Shown here in pieces: positions 31,658 through 40,507 of a stretch of 64,000 nucleotides of DNA (position 1 is the first letter of the stretch; the number at the start of each line of letters is the position of its first letter). This DNA is from Gelria sp. Kuro-4 (GTDB lineage: Bacteria; Bacillota; DTU030; DUMP01): contig NZ_AP024619.1 in NCBI RefSeq assembly GCF_019668485.1, positions 2,535,757-2,599,756 on the forward strand, given 5' to 3'. The notes beneath the pieces were generated by a model. It saw only the letters and a program-made list of their open reading frames with translations, made no database searches and was not told where the DNA came from. Made by a program: the position numbers and the translations under genes.

Positions 31658-31783
31658 GGGTGGGTTCTCGCTCGCTTCCCAGAGAGCTCGTGGAGAGTCT
31701 CCTCCTCGGCTCCGCCTTCGAGCGGCCGCCTAGCTGCAGACTCTCCGCCACTCGCTCTGTTTCCGCCCGCGAGAATCCCACAC
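31658..31783. repeat. Long imperfect palindrome between the HAD and PHP genes
   Basis: Outer arms GTGGGTTCTCGC (31660-31671) and GCGAGAATCCCAC (31769-31781), one bulged base; inner perfect arms GGAGAGTCT (31692-31700) and AGACTCTCC (31738-31746), with partial pairing between. The rest of 31573-31839 holds no gene that can be supported. Confidence 0.6.
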
Positions 31784-31839
31784 CCCCGCTTCCAACGCAC
31801 TCCGCCGGTGCCGCCGGCAGGATGACGGCCTACCCTGCC

Positions 31840-32634
31840 TCAGCTCAGGAGAAACCGCTCAATCACCTGTGCGACGCCGTCTTCGGTGTTTTTCGCGGTG
31901 ACGTAGTCGGCCTCGGCCCGGACCTCCGCCGGCGCGTTGCCCATGGCCACGCCCAGTCCGGCCAGGTTAATCATCTCCAGGTCGTTGTAGTTGTCGCCGA
32001 CGGCAACGGCCTCGGCGGCGGGAATGCCGAAGGAGGACAGGAGATACGCGAGGCCGCTTTTTTTAGAAACCTGGGGGTGGATGACTTCGATGAAGGTGGG
32101 CTTGGAGCTGGTGATGTGCGCCGCCGGGCCGAGGCGCGCGGCCAGTTCGGGGCGCAGTGCCGCGAGCTTCTCCGCTTTTGCCACAAGAAGCACCTTGTTG
32201 GGCGCCCGGGTAAGCACAGCCGCCAGGTCCGGTACGAAATGCGGGGTAACGCCGTTCGAGCGGCGGTAGCGCTCGGTCCACTCATCGTCCCGGTCCACGT
32301 AAAGTACGTCCTCCAGAAACAGGTTGACGTGGATGTTGTGTTCCCGGGCCACGTCCAGGGCGATGCGGGCGGCCGGAAGCGGCAGGGGCCGGTCCAGGTA
32401 AACCCGGCCGGCGTTGTCTTTGATGAGGGCGCCGTTGTAGGTGATGAGCGGCACCACCACACCCAGCTCTTCGGCAAACACGCGCGCCGATGCGTACATG
32501 CGACCGGTTGCCAGCGTCACCACCACGCCGCGCGCCTGGGCGGCGCGGATGGCTTCGCGGTTACGCGGCGAGATGCTTTCCTGCTCGCCCAGCAGCGTGT
32601 CGTCCAAGTCCAGGGCCAGGAACCGGTAGGGCAC
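31840..32634 (-). CDS. Cof-type HAD-IIB family hydrolase
   Basis: 264 residues. HAD motifs: LDLDDTLL (motif I, nucleophile Asp), TLATGRM (motif II), the Lys region in KVLLVAKAEK and VAVGDNYNDLEMI (motif III/IV). The IIB cap and length fit Cof/YbiV phosphatases acting on sugar phosphates or cofactor precursors. The specific substrate is unknown. It is 12 bases downstream of the NlpC/P60 gene and is probably cotranscribed. Confidence 0.93.
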   Translation of the reverse strand: MPYRFLALDLDDTLLGEQESISPRNREAIRAAQARGVVVTLATGRMYASARVFAEELGVVVPLITYNGALIKDNAGRVYLDRPLPLPAARIALDVAREHNIHVNLFLEDVLYVDRDDEWTERYRRSNGVTPHFVPDLAAVLTRAPNKVLLVAKAEKLAALRPELAARLGPAAHITSSKPTFIEVIHPQVSKKSGLAYLLSSFGIPAAEAVAVGDNYNDLEMINLAGLGVAMGNAPAEVRAEADYVTAKNTEDGVAQVIERFLLS

Positions 32635-32646
32635 GTTTATCGCTCC

Positions 32647-33510
32647 TTAGATAATTATTCGCCTGGTAACTTCGCCTTCGCCCGCGGCAAATCCTTCTTG
32701 CGTGACCACCCGGCGCGCCCCCAGGTAGCGCTCCCGGTAAAAAGGAGCGTTCAAGGAGGTCACCACCACCCCACCCAGGCGGCTAGAGGCATGGAGAAAG
32801 CGCCCCCGGCCCAGGTAGAGGCCTACGTGGGCCGGAAAGCCCGGCTCCTCCGTGGCAAAAAAGACCAGATCGCCTGCGGCCAGCGGCTGGGTCACGGCCC
32901 AACCGCACTTGTACTGCTGGTCGGCGTCGCGCGGCAGGTCGATTCCCGCCGTGCGGTAGGCGATGTAGACCAGGCCCGAACAATCTACCCCTGCGGCCGT
33001 AACGCCGCCCCAGAGATAAGGAGTCCCTAGAAGTGTCAGAGCGTATTCCAGCAGTTGTCCCGGCGCCGGAGCTGAGGTCGGCGGCCCGTTCAGAGCAGGC
33101 GCGGGAGGAGACACAGCAGCGGCGGGAAGGTACGCAGAGCGGCCACCGGGCAGCGCCAGCAAAACCTCTTCGCCCGTGCGCTCAAGCTCCGGCAGACGGG
33201 TACCGAGGAAGGCCTGGGAAGGGAAAAGGCCCCCGGCGGTGTGAGGGCTGCGTGCAGGGCGAAAAACCGCTACGGGTACCGTCACCGTCGCCCGGCGCTG
33301 TCCCGGCACAAGTGCCGGGGTGGAGAGGGCCTCCCGGCTGAGCCAACCGGTATACCCGTCCGGGACACGGCCGTACACCCAGCCGTCTTTCTCCATAAGC
33401 ACCACCACCCGGTCGCCCAAGAGCACCTGTGTGAAGCGTTCCCTCGTCGCCCCGGCGCCCGGGGCGCTCCAAACGTCGGTTACGGAAGTTGCCACCAAGA
33501 GTTCCCGCAT
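32647..33510 (-). CDS. NlpC/P60 cell-wall peptidase with N-terminal SH3-like domains
   Basis: 287 residues. Two SH3-type segments (SVTDVWSAPGAGATRERFTQ, then DGWVYGRVPDGYTGWL) precede an NlpC/P60 domain with the Cys-His-His triad: GVDCSGLVYIAYR, PAHVGLYLG and FLHASSRLGGVV. No signal peptide is seen, which matches YkfC-like gamma-D-glutamyl-L-diamino acid endopeptidases that recycle muropeptides in the cytoplasm. It is divergent from the PrcB/Gmad2 protein gene, with a 261-base spacer. Confidence 0.9.
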   Translation of the reverse strand: MRELLVATSVTDVWSAPGAGATRERFTQVLLGDRVVVLMEKDGWVYGRVPDGYTGWLSREALSTPALVPGQRRATVTVPVAVFRPARSPHTAGGLFPSQAFLGTRLPELERTGEEVLLALPGGRSAYLPAAAVSPPAPALNGPPTSAPAPGQLLEYALTLLGTPYLWGGVTAAGVDCSGLVYIAYRTAGIDLPRDADQQYKCGWAVTQPLAAGDLVFFATEEPGFPAHVGLYLGRGRFLHASSRLGGVVVTSLNAPFYRERYLGARRVVTQEGFAAGEGEVTRRIII

Positions 33511-33771
33511 ACCTCGCCTTCCTTTCTTGCCTTTTTCCCCTCATCCTATGCGCCGCCCCAGCCCTTCACGCCCTTCCCCGAAGAACTTTTTCAGGGAACT
33601 TGAAACGGCGTGTTGCGTCTAATAAAAGGGAAGGCCAACCGGCGTGCTCGGCCTGCGTACCGAACCAGGTGCTCCATTGAGCGAGCTCGGGGAACGAGCG
33701 GTGTCCCTCCCGACAAGGGATTACCAAAAACGAGGGCAGTGGATATGACCCGGAAGGAGAGGTGGAAGCGG

Positions 33772-34842
33772 ATGATCGGCGGTTTTGCAAGAAACGTCAA
33801 GAAGTTGATACCTGACCCCAAGTTTGTGGCGGGAGTGTTGGTGGGAGTTCTGTCGGTGGTGGGCGTGGGGTTCAGCGGGAGCCAGACTGTACCGGCGGCG
33901 GTCAACCAGGTGCAGTTTGTGCTGCACGGGGATAAGATTCAGCCCAGCGACCGGCCGGGCTACTATTTCAACGGCCGGGCGTACGTGCCGGCGGCCCTGA
34001 GCCTAAGCGGCACCAACTACGTACCGCTGCGCTTCGTCGCCGAGTCCCTGGGCCTGAAGGTGGCATGGGATCAGGCTACGCGCAGCATCATCCTGGACGC
34101 ACCGGCAGGTGCCACCCCCGTTGAACCCGAGCCGGAAAAGCAGCTGCCTCTCAAGAAAATCAGCGTCACCGAAGCCCCGCCGGCGGTGCGAGAGTTGGCG
34201 CAGCATTCGCGCGAGCTGGAGCTCGCTCAAACCATTACCCTGGGTGACCAGACCTACCTCCTCGTGACGCGCGGCATGAAGCCGACCGGCGGGTATGGGG
34301 TGGACATCGAAAGCGTGGTCGACACCGGGGACGAAATCGTGGTAAAGGTGAAGTACCGGAACCCGGCGCCCGGCGCCGCAGTCACCCAGGTCATTACCTA
34401 CCCCTGCGTGCTGGCCGCAATCCCCAAGGCCGAACGGCCCGTGCGCTTCCAAGGGACGGGTGACGTCTACGTCCCCCAGCTTCAGGGCCTGGAGCACTTG
34501 GATCCCGTGGTTGCGGAATTGACCCCTAACCTCAAGCTCTTTGCCCCGGTGGTGAAGGGTTCGGAACTTACGGTACGCGGCGCGGTGCGGGTATGGGAAG
34601 GGACGCTCAACTGGGAGGTGCTGGCTGACGGCGGCGCAGGGGCCGTCGTGCGCCGGGGCGAGGTCCAGGCCGCGGGCGGGGCGCCGGACTGGGGCTACTT
34701 CAGCTTCTCTCTCCCGGCCGGCTACGCCCGCGGGGACAATCTGTTCCTGCGCCTCTTCTGTACCAGCCCCAAGGCTGGTTTCGAGTGTGGCGTCGTTGAA
34801 GTATCTTTGGACACCTACGCCACCTACGCCGAGCGACCCTAG
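33772..34842 (+). CDS. Exported protein with copper-amine-oxidase-N, PrcB and Gmad2-like domains
   Basis: About 356 residues. The frame opens at 33610, but ATG 33772 follows AAGGAGAGGTG. A signal-like hydrophobic segment (FVAGVLVGVLSVVGVGF) leads to a stalk module (GTNYVPLRFVAESLGLKVAW), then a PrcB_C-like region (LLVTRGMKPTGGYGVDI, VKVKYRNPAPG) and a C-terminal Gmad2/Ig-like domain (LTVRGAVRVWEGTLNWEV, WGYFSFSLPAG). These modules are frequent in exported and spore-related proteins. The signal region contains an 18-base match (33802-33819) to an intergenic repeat seen twice elsewhere in the window. Confidence 0.85.
   Translation: MIGGFARNVKKLIPDPKFVAGVLVGVLSVVGVGFSGSQTVPAAVNQVQFVLHGDKIQPSDRPGYYFNGRAYVPAALSLSGTNYVPLRFVAESLGLKVAWDQATRSIILDAPAGATPVEPEPEKQLPLKKISVTEAPPAVRELAQHSRELELAQTITLGDQTYLLVTRGMKPTGGYGVDIESVVDTGDEIVVKVKYRNPAPGAAVTQVITYPCVLAAIPKAERPVRFQGTGDVYVPQLQGLEHLDPVVAELTPNLKLFAPVVKGSELTVRGAVRVWEGTLNWEVLADGGAGAVVRRGEVQAAGGAPDWGYFSFSLPAGYARGDNLFLRLFCTSPKAGFECGVVEVSLDTYATYAERP
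33802..33819 (+). repeat. 18-base repeat copy 1 (inside a gene)
   Basis: AAGTTGATACCTGACCCC, identical to 49667-49684 and 50888-50905. Here it encodes KLIPDP near the N-terminus of the exported stalk-domain protein. Confidence 0.7.
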
Positions 34843-34872
34843 GCACCGCCGCTCGGCTTGAGTCAAGAAGGC

Positions 34873-34899
34873 GCCGCCTGTCCCACGGGCGGCTTTTTT
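34873..34899 (+). terminator. Intrinsic terminator of the PrcB/Gmad2 gene
   Basis: Stem GCCGCC / GGCGGC with an extra T-G pair, followed by six T residues, 30 bases after the stop. Confidence 0.85.
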
Positions 34900-35080
34900 A
34901 TTGTCGCGTAAGCTGCCGGTTCAGCAGGATTTACTTTCCCGAAAGCGAACTACGAATTATCCTGAAAAATGCTACCCGACCAAGCCGTACGGTAGAAGCA
35001 GGATGGCAGGGTCACCCCGCACGGCGCAGCACGCCGCCGTGCTATGCGTTCCAAGTTCGGCGGGAAAGGAAGGATGTACA

Positions 35081-35854
35081 GTGCAGAAAAACCGCGTGCG
35101 CCAGCTCCTGGAGGCGAAGCGGCCCGCCTTCGGCACCTTCAACTGGCTTACCGGGCCGGAGTGCGTGGAGATCCTGGGGGCGGCGGGGTTTGATTTTGTG
35201 GTGATCGACATGGAACACGGCCCGCACGGGCAGGACCACCTTCCCGGCCTGCTGCGGGCGGCCGACGCCGCCGGGATTGTGCCCATCGTCCGGGTGACAA
35301 AAAACGAGCCCACGCTCATTCTGCGTGCGCTCGATTTGGGAGCCAAGGGACTGCACGTCCCGCAGGTGAATACCGGCGCCGAGGCGGCAGCCGTAGTGCA
35401 GGCCGCCCGTTACTGGCCGCAGGGGGAGCGCGGCTTCGCCCCCGGCACCCGGGCGGCCCGCTTCGGCGCCCTGGACCAAGAGGCGTACATCGCCGAGGCC
35501 AATGCGGACCCGCTCCTTATCATTCACATTGAAAACAGGCTCGGCGTGGAGAACCTGGACGACATCCTGGCCGTGCCGGGGATCGACGTCATCTTCATCG
35601 GCCCGGCCGACCTCTCGCAGTCGCTGGGCCTTCCAGGGCAGCTCGGTCACCCGCGCGTGGTGGAGCTGGTGGAGGTCACCATCGCCAAGGCCAGGCAGGC
35701 CGGCCTACCGGTGGGCATCTTCGCCCTGAATGCCGAAGACGCCGCCCGCTGGGTACGGGCCGGCGTAACCTACCTGGCCCTCGGGGCAGATAGCTTTTTC
35801 CTCTTCAACACCGCCCGCGCCCTGGTGGAGCAGCTGCTGCCACTCAGGGGCTAG
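35081..35854 (+). CDS. HpcH/HpaI-family aldolase
   Basis: About 257 residues. A class II, metal-dependent pyruvate aldolase fold: [31 protein letters not shown] (metal/base), [35 protein letters not shown] and [15 protein letters not shown]. Family members cleave or make 2-keto-3-deoxy sugar acids or 4-hydroxy-2-oxo acids and yield aldehydes; the substrate is unknown here. The start GTG at 35081 has AAAGGAAGG seven bases upstream. It converges on the Rossmann-chemoreceptor gene and their stop codons overlap by three bases. Confidence 0.9.
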   Translation: MQKNRVRQLLEAKRPAFGTFNWLTGPECVEILGAAGFDFVVIDMEHGPHGQDHLPGLLRAADAAGIVPIVRVTKNEPTLILRALDLGAKGLHVPQVNTGAEAAAVVQAARYWPQGERGFAPGTRAARFGALDQEAYIAEANADPLLIIHIENRLGVENLDDILAVPGIDVIFIGPADLSQSLGLPGQLGHPRVVELVEVTIAKARQAGLPVGIFALNAEDAARWVRAGVTYLALGADSFFLFNTARALVEQLLPLRG

Positions 35855-36666
35855 GCGCTCAGTTCGGCAAGTCTGCTTCCCTCGGCCGATAGTTCGGCCA
35901 GCACCTTGCTGATCTCAGCCGCCAGGGCGGCCTGCTCCTCCGTGAGGGCACCGGCCCGCTCCATGGACGTGCGCACCCCGGCGAGAAACGACTGCAGCTC
36001 GTCCAGCGCCGCGGCCACCTTCTTCACGGCTGCGTCGGACTCTGCCGCCAGCTTTCTAACCTCGGCCGCCACCACGGCGAAGCCCCGGCCGCTCTCCCCG
36101 GCCCGTGCCGCCTCAATGCTGGCGTTGAGCCCCAGGATATTGGTCTGGCGGGCCAGGTTGCGGATCACCGCCAGCACTTCGGCCGTGTTCTCCGCTCCAG
36201 CGGCCGCCTGTTCGCTGGCCGCCGCCACCTCCCGGGACTGGGTACCCAGCTCCCGGGATTTTTCTTCCCAGGCCGCCAGGGAAGCGTCCATGGTTCGGGC
36301 GGCTTGGGCGATGCCCTCGGCCGTGCTCTTTAACCTCGCCACCAACCCCTCTTCCCGGGCAGCCACCTCGATGAGCAGCCGGGCGCTGCAGGCATCCACC
36401 AGGTGACAGCCGGGCGGCAACGCCTGGCGCAGGCCCTCCTGGACGGCTGCAATGCCGGTGACCTCGATCACCATGTCCAGCCCCGGCTGCGCCAGGAGCT
36501 CCTGCCAGTCCGTCCAGACCGGCAGCCCCAGCTCGCGGGCCAGGGCCAGCCCCGGCGCCGCTGCGTTGCGGTCGCAGATGCCGGCGATCTCCACCTCCGG
36601 CAGGTTCCGCAGCACGGCCAGCACCCGGCTGCCCCCCTGGCCGGCCCCTACAATACCAACGCGCAA
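35851..36666 (-). CDS. Soluble fusion of a Rossmann NAD(P)-binding domain and an MCP signalling domain
   Basis: About 271 residues, no membrane segment. Residues 1 to about 110 are a Rossmann domain resembling MocA/homoserine dehydrogenase N-domains: [27 protein letters not shown] and DMVIEVTG. From about residue 110 the protein is a long helical hairpin whose tip is the chemoreceptor signature [17 protein letters not shown] (about 174-190) followed by [16 protein letters not shown]. So a dinucleotide-binding sensor is joined to a CheA/CheW-contact module. The TTG at 36666 follows GGAAGGGAGG; TTG 36690 lies before that SD. It starts 33 bases after the aldehyde:ferredoxin oxidoreductase stop. 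The signalling role is inferred. Confidence 0.85.
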   Translation of the reverse strand: MRVGIVGAGQGGSRVLAVLRNLPEVEIAGICDRNAAAPGLALARELGLPVWTDWQELLAQPGLDMVIEVTGIAAVQEGLRQALPPGCHLVDACSARLLIEVAAREEGLVARLKSTAEGIAQAARTMDASLAAWEEKSRELGTQSREVAAASEQAAAGAENTAEVLAVIRNLARQTNILGLNASIEAARAGESGRGFAVVAAEVRKLAAESDAAVKKVAAALDELQSFLAGVRTSMERAGALTEEQAALAAEISKVLAELSAEGSRLAELSA

Positions 36667-36698
36667 AGAATCTGCCTCCCTTCCTGTCAAGCCGCTCT

Positions 36699-38567
36699 CT
36701 ATGCTTCTAGGCCGGCCGCACCGGCTGGGGCGAAATCCGCCAAGCCGAGCCGCGCCAGGGTCTCCGGCCGCGGGATGCCCTCTTCCGTCCAGCCGCGCAC
36801 CTCGTAGTACTCGCTCAGCATGCGCCCCAGGGGCGGCAGGTTGTCCCCGGCACCGCCGCCCTTTTTGAGCGTCAGGATGCGCGGTGAGATGGTGTCGTCC
36901 TTGCGGCTCACGCCCAGGCGCACGTTGTAGAGGCGCTTCAGGTTGAAGAGCCGCTCACCGATGTGAATGAACGACGCCACATCCAGTTCCCACCCGGTGA
37001 CCAGGTTCAGCCACTCCACCACATGGTGCGGCTTGGCCCCGCCCCAGAGCAGGAACTTACAGACCTTGAGCGAGTCAAAAAGCGACATCAGGTTCTGCAT
37101 CGCCGCCGTCATGGCGCCCTTTTGCTCGGCGGCAAAGCGGTCCAGGATCTCTGGAAAGCCCAGGTCCGGCATGGTAAGGGAAAGCTCGAGCCCGTGGGTG
37201 AAGCCCTGCAGGTGGCAGGCGCCGCGGTTGCTGGTGGCGTAGCCCACCGCCAGGCTGTTGTAGGTGCGCGGGTCGTGGGCCGGGAACTCCAGGCCCTTGC
37301 TGTGGACGGTGAATTCCGGGGCCAGGCCGCCGATCTTTTTGGCCGCCCGCACCGTCCCCTCCGCCAGGAGCGCCCCCAAGGCGCGCCGGTGGGCGATCTG
37401 GTCGATCAGGCCCAGCATGGCGGCGGCGCTCCCCCAGGTGAGCTCCAGCCCTTCCGCGTCGGCCGCCGTAATCAGGCCGTGCTCGTAGCACTCCATGGCG
37501 AAGGCGATGGCCGCGCCGGTGGAGATGGTGTCGAGCCCGTAGCGGTTGCACAGCTCGTTGCCGTAGGCGATGGCCGGCAGGCTGTCCACCAGGCACATCC
37601 CGCCCAGCATGCCGATGGTCTCATACTCCGGGCCGGCCCCCTCCACATGGCCCCAGGGGGTGTCGGCCTTCACCTCGCGGCCGCAGCCGATGGGACAGCG
37701 GTCGCAGTAGTAGCGGCCGGTGAGCATGGTCTCGGCCATGACCTGCCCCGAGATCTTGGCCGCTCCTTCCGGCCAGGTGCCGCGCCGCCAGTTCTGGAGC
37801 GGGAAGTCGCCGATCTTCTCGGTGGACACAACACCGCCCGCCGTGCCGTACAGGTGCCGCCCGCGGCTCGCCTCCACGAGCCCCGGGGCAAAGGCCTTGA
37901 GGGCGCTCTCCAGCTCGGCGGGCCGGGCCACCTTCACCCTTTGACTGCCGCGCACAGCCACCGCCTTGAGGTTCTTCGACCCCATCACCGCGCCTACGCC
38001 GGCGCGGCCGGCGGCGCGCCCGTGGCTGCCCTCGCTCATGATCCCGGCGATGAGGACCTGGTTCTCCCCCGCCGGGCCGATGCAGGCCACACTGACATCC
38101 GGGGCCGTTTGCTCCCGGATGAGCTCCTCCGTGACATAGGTATCCTTGCCCCACAGCCCGGCGGCCGGGCGCAGTTCGGCCCGCCCGTCGTCCACGTAGA
38201 GGTAAAGAGGCGCCGCCGCCCGCCCCTTGATGGCGATACCGTCAAAGCCCGCTGCCTTGAGACGCGGCCCGAACTTTCCGCCGGCGTCCGCCTCGGCCCA
38301 AATCCCGGTGAGCGGCGAGCGGGTCACCACGGCATAGCGCCCGGAAGTGAAGACCTTCGTTCCCGTAAGGGGACCGGTGAAAAACAGCAGCAGGTTGTCC
38401 GGCCCCAGCGGGTCGGTCTCCGGCCCGGTTTCCCGGTAGAGCAAAGCCGCGCCCAGGCCGCTGCCGCCGATATAGGTACGCGCCTCTTCCTCGCTTAATT
38501 CCACCTGTTCAATTGCACCCTGCGTCAAATCCACCCGCAGGACACGTCCCATGTACCCACCGTGCAT
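36699..38567 (-). CDS. aor: Aldehyde:ferredoxin oxidoreductase (tungsten-pterin family)
   Basis: 622 residues. It oxidises aldehydes to acids with ferredoxin, or reduces acids in reverse, using tungsten bis-pterin and one [4Fe-4S] cluster. N-terminal [48 protein letters not shown] (pterin binding), the cluster motif [13 protein letters not shown] with the fourth Cys in LKVCKF, and [12 protein letters not shown] are present. Closest general type is the broad AOR family; the aldehyde is unknown. GAGGTGAACGG precedes the ATG. It heads a two-gene operon with the Rossmann-MCP fusion. Confidence 0.95.
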   Translation of the reverse strand: MHGGYMGRVLRVDLTQGAIEQVELSEEEARTYIGGSGLGAALLYRETGPETDPLGPDNLLLFFTGPLTGTKVFTSGRYAVVTRSPLTGIWAEADAGGKFGPRLKAAGFDGIAIKGRAAAPLYLYVDDGRAELRPAAGLWGKDTYVTEELIREQTAPDVSVACIGPAGENQVLIAGIMSEGSHGRAAGRAGVGAVMGSKNLKAVAVRGSQRVKVARPAELESALKAFAPGLVEASRGRHLYGTAGGVVSTEKIGDFPLQNWRRGTWPEGAAKISGQVMAETMLTGRYYCDRCPIGCGREVKADTPWGHVEGAGPEYETIGMLGGMCLVDSLPAIAYGNELCNRYGLDTISTGAAIAFAMECYEHGLITAADAEGLELTWGSAAAMLGLIDQIAHRRALGALLAEGTVRAAKKIGGLAPEFTVHSKGLEFPAHDPRTYNSLAVGYATSNRGACHLQGFTHGLELSLTMPDLGFPEILDRFAAEQKGAMTAAMQNLMSLFDSLKVCKFLLWGGAKPHHVVEWLNLVTGWELDVASFIHIGERLFNLKRLYNVRLGVSRKDDTISPRILTLKKGGGAGDNLPPLGRMLSEYYEVRGWTEEGIPRPETLARLGLADFAPAGAAGLEA

Positions 38568-38688
38568 CTCCCGTTCACCTCATCCCGCAGTTTAGGCCTG
38601 GATCCTGGGCGTTATAGTTTTTAGGTTTCGGCAAGAAACGGAAAAATCCTCCTCTTTTTTGCCCCTTTCCCGTCTCACACGCTCAAGC

Positions 38689-38734
38689 GGGCCTGCCAAA
38701 GGCCGGCTTTAAAGCCGGCCTTGCCCGCAGGCCC
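38689..38734. terminator. Hairpin after the GNAT gene
   Basis: Perfect inner palindrome GGCCGGCTTT / AAAGCCGGCC (38701-38720), flanked by outer arms GGGCCTGC and GCAGGCCC (38689-38696, 38727-38734). It sits two bases after the GNAT stop. No clear T run follows, so termination is likely but not certain. Confidence 0.5.
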
Positions 38735-38736
38735 AC

Positions 38737-39207
38737 CTAAACACCAGCCGTGGCCGAACCCGGCATACCCTTTCCTGTACCGAGTTTCAGCCGCATGCAG
38801 ACGGCGCTTACGGGGCAGGCGCTCTTAAACTCCACCGACTGCTGCACGGCGGGATCGACGGCGCTGCGGTCGATGCGTTTGAAACCGAAGCGGGGAAAGA
38901 AGTCGGCGGCCGTCTGGGTGAGGAGGTAGAGCTCTTGCAAGCCGAGCTCGCGCGCCCGGTTGATCATGGCGCGGGTGATGCCCTGCCCCAGCCCGGAGTT
39001 GCGATACGCCGGCGCCACCGCCACCGACCTGAGCAGCCCTGCCCGGCCGTGAATTTCCAGCCCGGCTACCGCCGCCAGCTCCCCGTCGACCATGAGTTTA
39101 AGAAAATTAGCGAAGTTCTCTTCTACACCGGCCAAAGGCAGCCCGGCTTTCGTCAGGAGTTCCTTTACCATGGCCAGGTCTTCCTTTTCCACCGGTACAA
39201 TCCGCAC
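38737..39207 (-). CDS. GNAT acetyltransferase, ArsN2-like
   Basis: About 156 residues. GNAT fold with acetyl-CoA loop VAPAYRNSGLGQGI, preceded by AAVAGLEIHGRAGLLRSVAV and followed by ELYLLTQTAADFFPRFGF and SACPVSAVCM. This pattern matches the ArsN2 group, named for its place in arsenic operons; no arsenic gene adjoins it here, so that role is unproven. GTG at 39207 follows AAAAGGGGGGA; the longer frame from 39234 has no good SD. Confidence 0.85.
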   Translation of the reverse strand: MRIVPVEKEDLAMVKELLTKAGLPLAGVEENFANFLKLMVDGELAAVAGLEIHGRAGLLRSVAVAPAYRNSGLGQGITRAMINRARELGLQELYLLTQTAADFFPRFGFKRIDRSAVDPAVQQSVEFKSACPVSAVCMRLKLGTGKGMPGSATAGV

Positions 39208-39257
39208 GAGCAGTCCCCCCTTTTCCCTGCGCATCCGGCCCGGCGGCCGGGATTTGG

Positions 39258-40415
39258 TTAACCCTGCACCGCAAGGAACCAGTAACTGGTATCAGCATTA
39301 TAGCCAAAATCCCAGGGCACATGGTAACGGTCGGCCGAGTGGCTGTCGACCAGGACATACCCGGCACCGTCCCTGCCCACCACCAGGGAGACATGGGCGA
39401 TTTCGCCGTCTTCCTCGTAGGCGATGATGTCACCCGGGCGCAGCCGGCGGAGCGCCGACTCGGCTCCATCGGGCCCAGCGGCCGCCACTTCGGCCAAGGT
39501 CCCCTTGGCCAGGCAGGCGGCCCGGCCGCTGCCCACCAGGTGGTACACCAGTGCCTCGGCCTTCAGCCAGGCCTCGCTGCCTTCCCCGTCGGCGTAAAAC
39601 CAGCCCCAGTCCGGCTTCAGGTTGCCGGCGTCTTTATCCGTCAGCACCTGGGAGACAAAGTTGGCGCAATCGCCGCCCAGGCCGGTGAAGTCGCGGTACG
39701 CCTGATTGTAGCGCCCGGTGCCGGGGCCCACCTTGACCCCGGCAAAGCGGTCGGCGTAGCGCACCGCGGCCGCCCGCCGGTAGGCACCGGTGCCGGGGTC
39801 CGTGCGGGCATTGTCCTTTGCCTCAGGTGCACCGGCGCCCTTGAGCGCCGCGGCGCCCGCCGCAACGCTGGGATTGCGGCTGGCGTCCTCCAAAGGATCG
39901 AGGTACCACTCAGCCTCCACCTGCCAGCCGGGACCGCCTTGGGCCAGCTCGAGCCAGTGTACTGTCCGCCAGCCTAAAGTGGCCTCGCCGGCTTCCGGCC
40001 GGTCCAGATGGCGGTAGGTGAGCAGGGTGTGCGTGCAGAGGGAAATGCCGGCCTTTTTCTCCCCCGTCTCTACCGCCGCCCGGGTAAACTCTACCCGGGC
40101 ACTGGTAAACGCGATGTTGCGGACCTGGCCCCACCGGCGCACATAGGCGATGCGGGCCTGTTCCTTCTCCAAGGCCCAGGCGCCACCTACCGTCTCGGTG
40201 GCGTAAAATGGCACCAGCTCGGCCGGATCCCCGCAAACGAGTAAACCGGCGCGCAGCTTAAGGAGTTCCTGGGCTGCCTCCAGGGCCTCGGCCCGGGCGG
40301 CCAGCGCCGGCCAGACAGGCGGCCACCGGCTCAACACGGTGGCCAAAAAAACAAGCCACGCGGTTAAGAAGGCCGCCCCCAGCCAGGCCCCCGCGCACTG
40401 CGCTTTCTTTCGCAC
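39258..40415 (-). CDS. Exported amidase-domain (Amidase_6, NlpC-like Cys peptidase) protein
   Basis: 385 residues. A hydrophobic N-terminal segment (WLGAAFLTAWLVFLATVL) is followed by a region of unknown type and, from about residue 215, an Amidase_6 domain: AAAVRYADRFAGVKV, FTGLGGDCANFVSQVL (catalytic Cys), RPGDIIAY, AHVSLVVGRD (catalytic His) and VLVDSHSADRY. Such proteins are found in sporulating Bacillota; the substrate is not known. GTG start with GGGGCGAGG upstream. It lies behind an SDR gene with a dyad between them. Confidence 0.85.
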   Translation of the reverse strand: MRKKAQCAGAWLGAAFLTAWLVFLATVLSRWPPVWPALAARAEALEAAQELLKLRAGLLVCGDPAELVPFYATETVGGAWALEKEQARIAYVRRWGQVRNIAFTSARVEFTRAAVETGEKKAGISLCTHTLLTYRHLDRPEAGEATLGWRTVHWLELAQGGPGWQVEAEWYLDPLEDASRNPSVAAGAAALKGAGAPEAKDNARTDPGTGAYRRAAAVRYADRFAGVKVGPGTGRYNQAYRDFTGLGGDCANFVSQVLTDKDAGNLKPDWGWFYADGEGSEAWLKAEALVYHLVGSGRAACLAKGTLAEVAAAGPDGAESALRRLRPGDIIAYEEDGEIAHVSLVVGRDGAGYVLVDSHSADRYHVPWDFGYNADTSYWFLAVQG

Positions 40416-40433
40416 CCTCGCCCCTCCCCGGTC

Positions 40434-40479
40434 GGGTCGCGTCGACCCCCTTTTTTCTCGCTAATGTATATTCAGCGAG
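40434..40479 (-). promoter_or_regulatory. Two short dyads upstream of the Amidase_6 gene
   Basis: CTCGCT ... AGCGAG arms (40457-40462 and 40474-40479) enclose an AT-rich core with a TATACAT block; GGGTCG/CGACCC (40434-40439, 40443-40448) forms a second hairpin before the start. They could be an operator and a 5' leader stem; no regulator is identified. Confidence 0.3.
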
Positions 40480-40507
40480 GGGAGGAGCCAAAACCGGGGA
40501 CGGGAAG

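Noticed and set aside
30928-33030. Long plus-strand open frame (700 codons) opposite PHP and HAD genes.
   Set aside because: Antisense to well-supported genes; long shadow frames are expected in GC-rich DNA; no SD or domain.
33511-33771. Possible riboswitch in the leader of the PrcB/Gmad2 gene (stem with CCCT/AGGG arms).
   Set aside because: Some pairing is visible, but no known riboswitch consensus could be recognised; a weak TTGAAA/TAAAAG promoter is also too poor to list.
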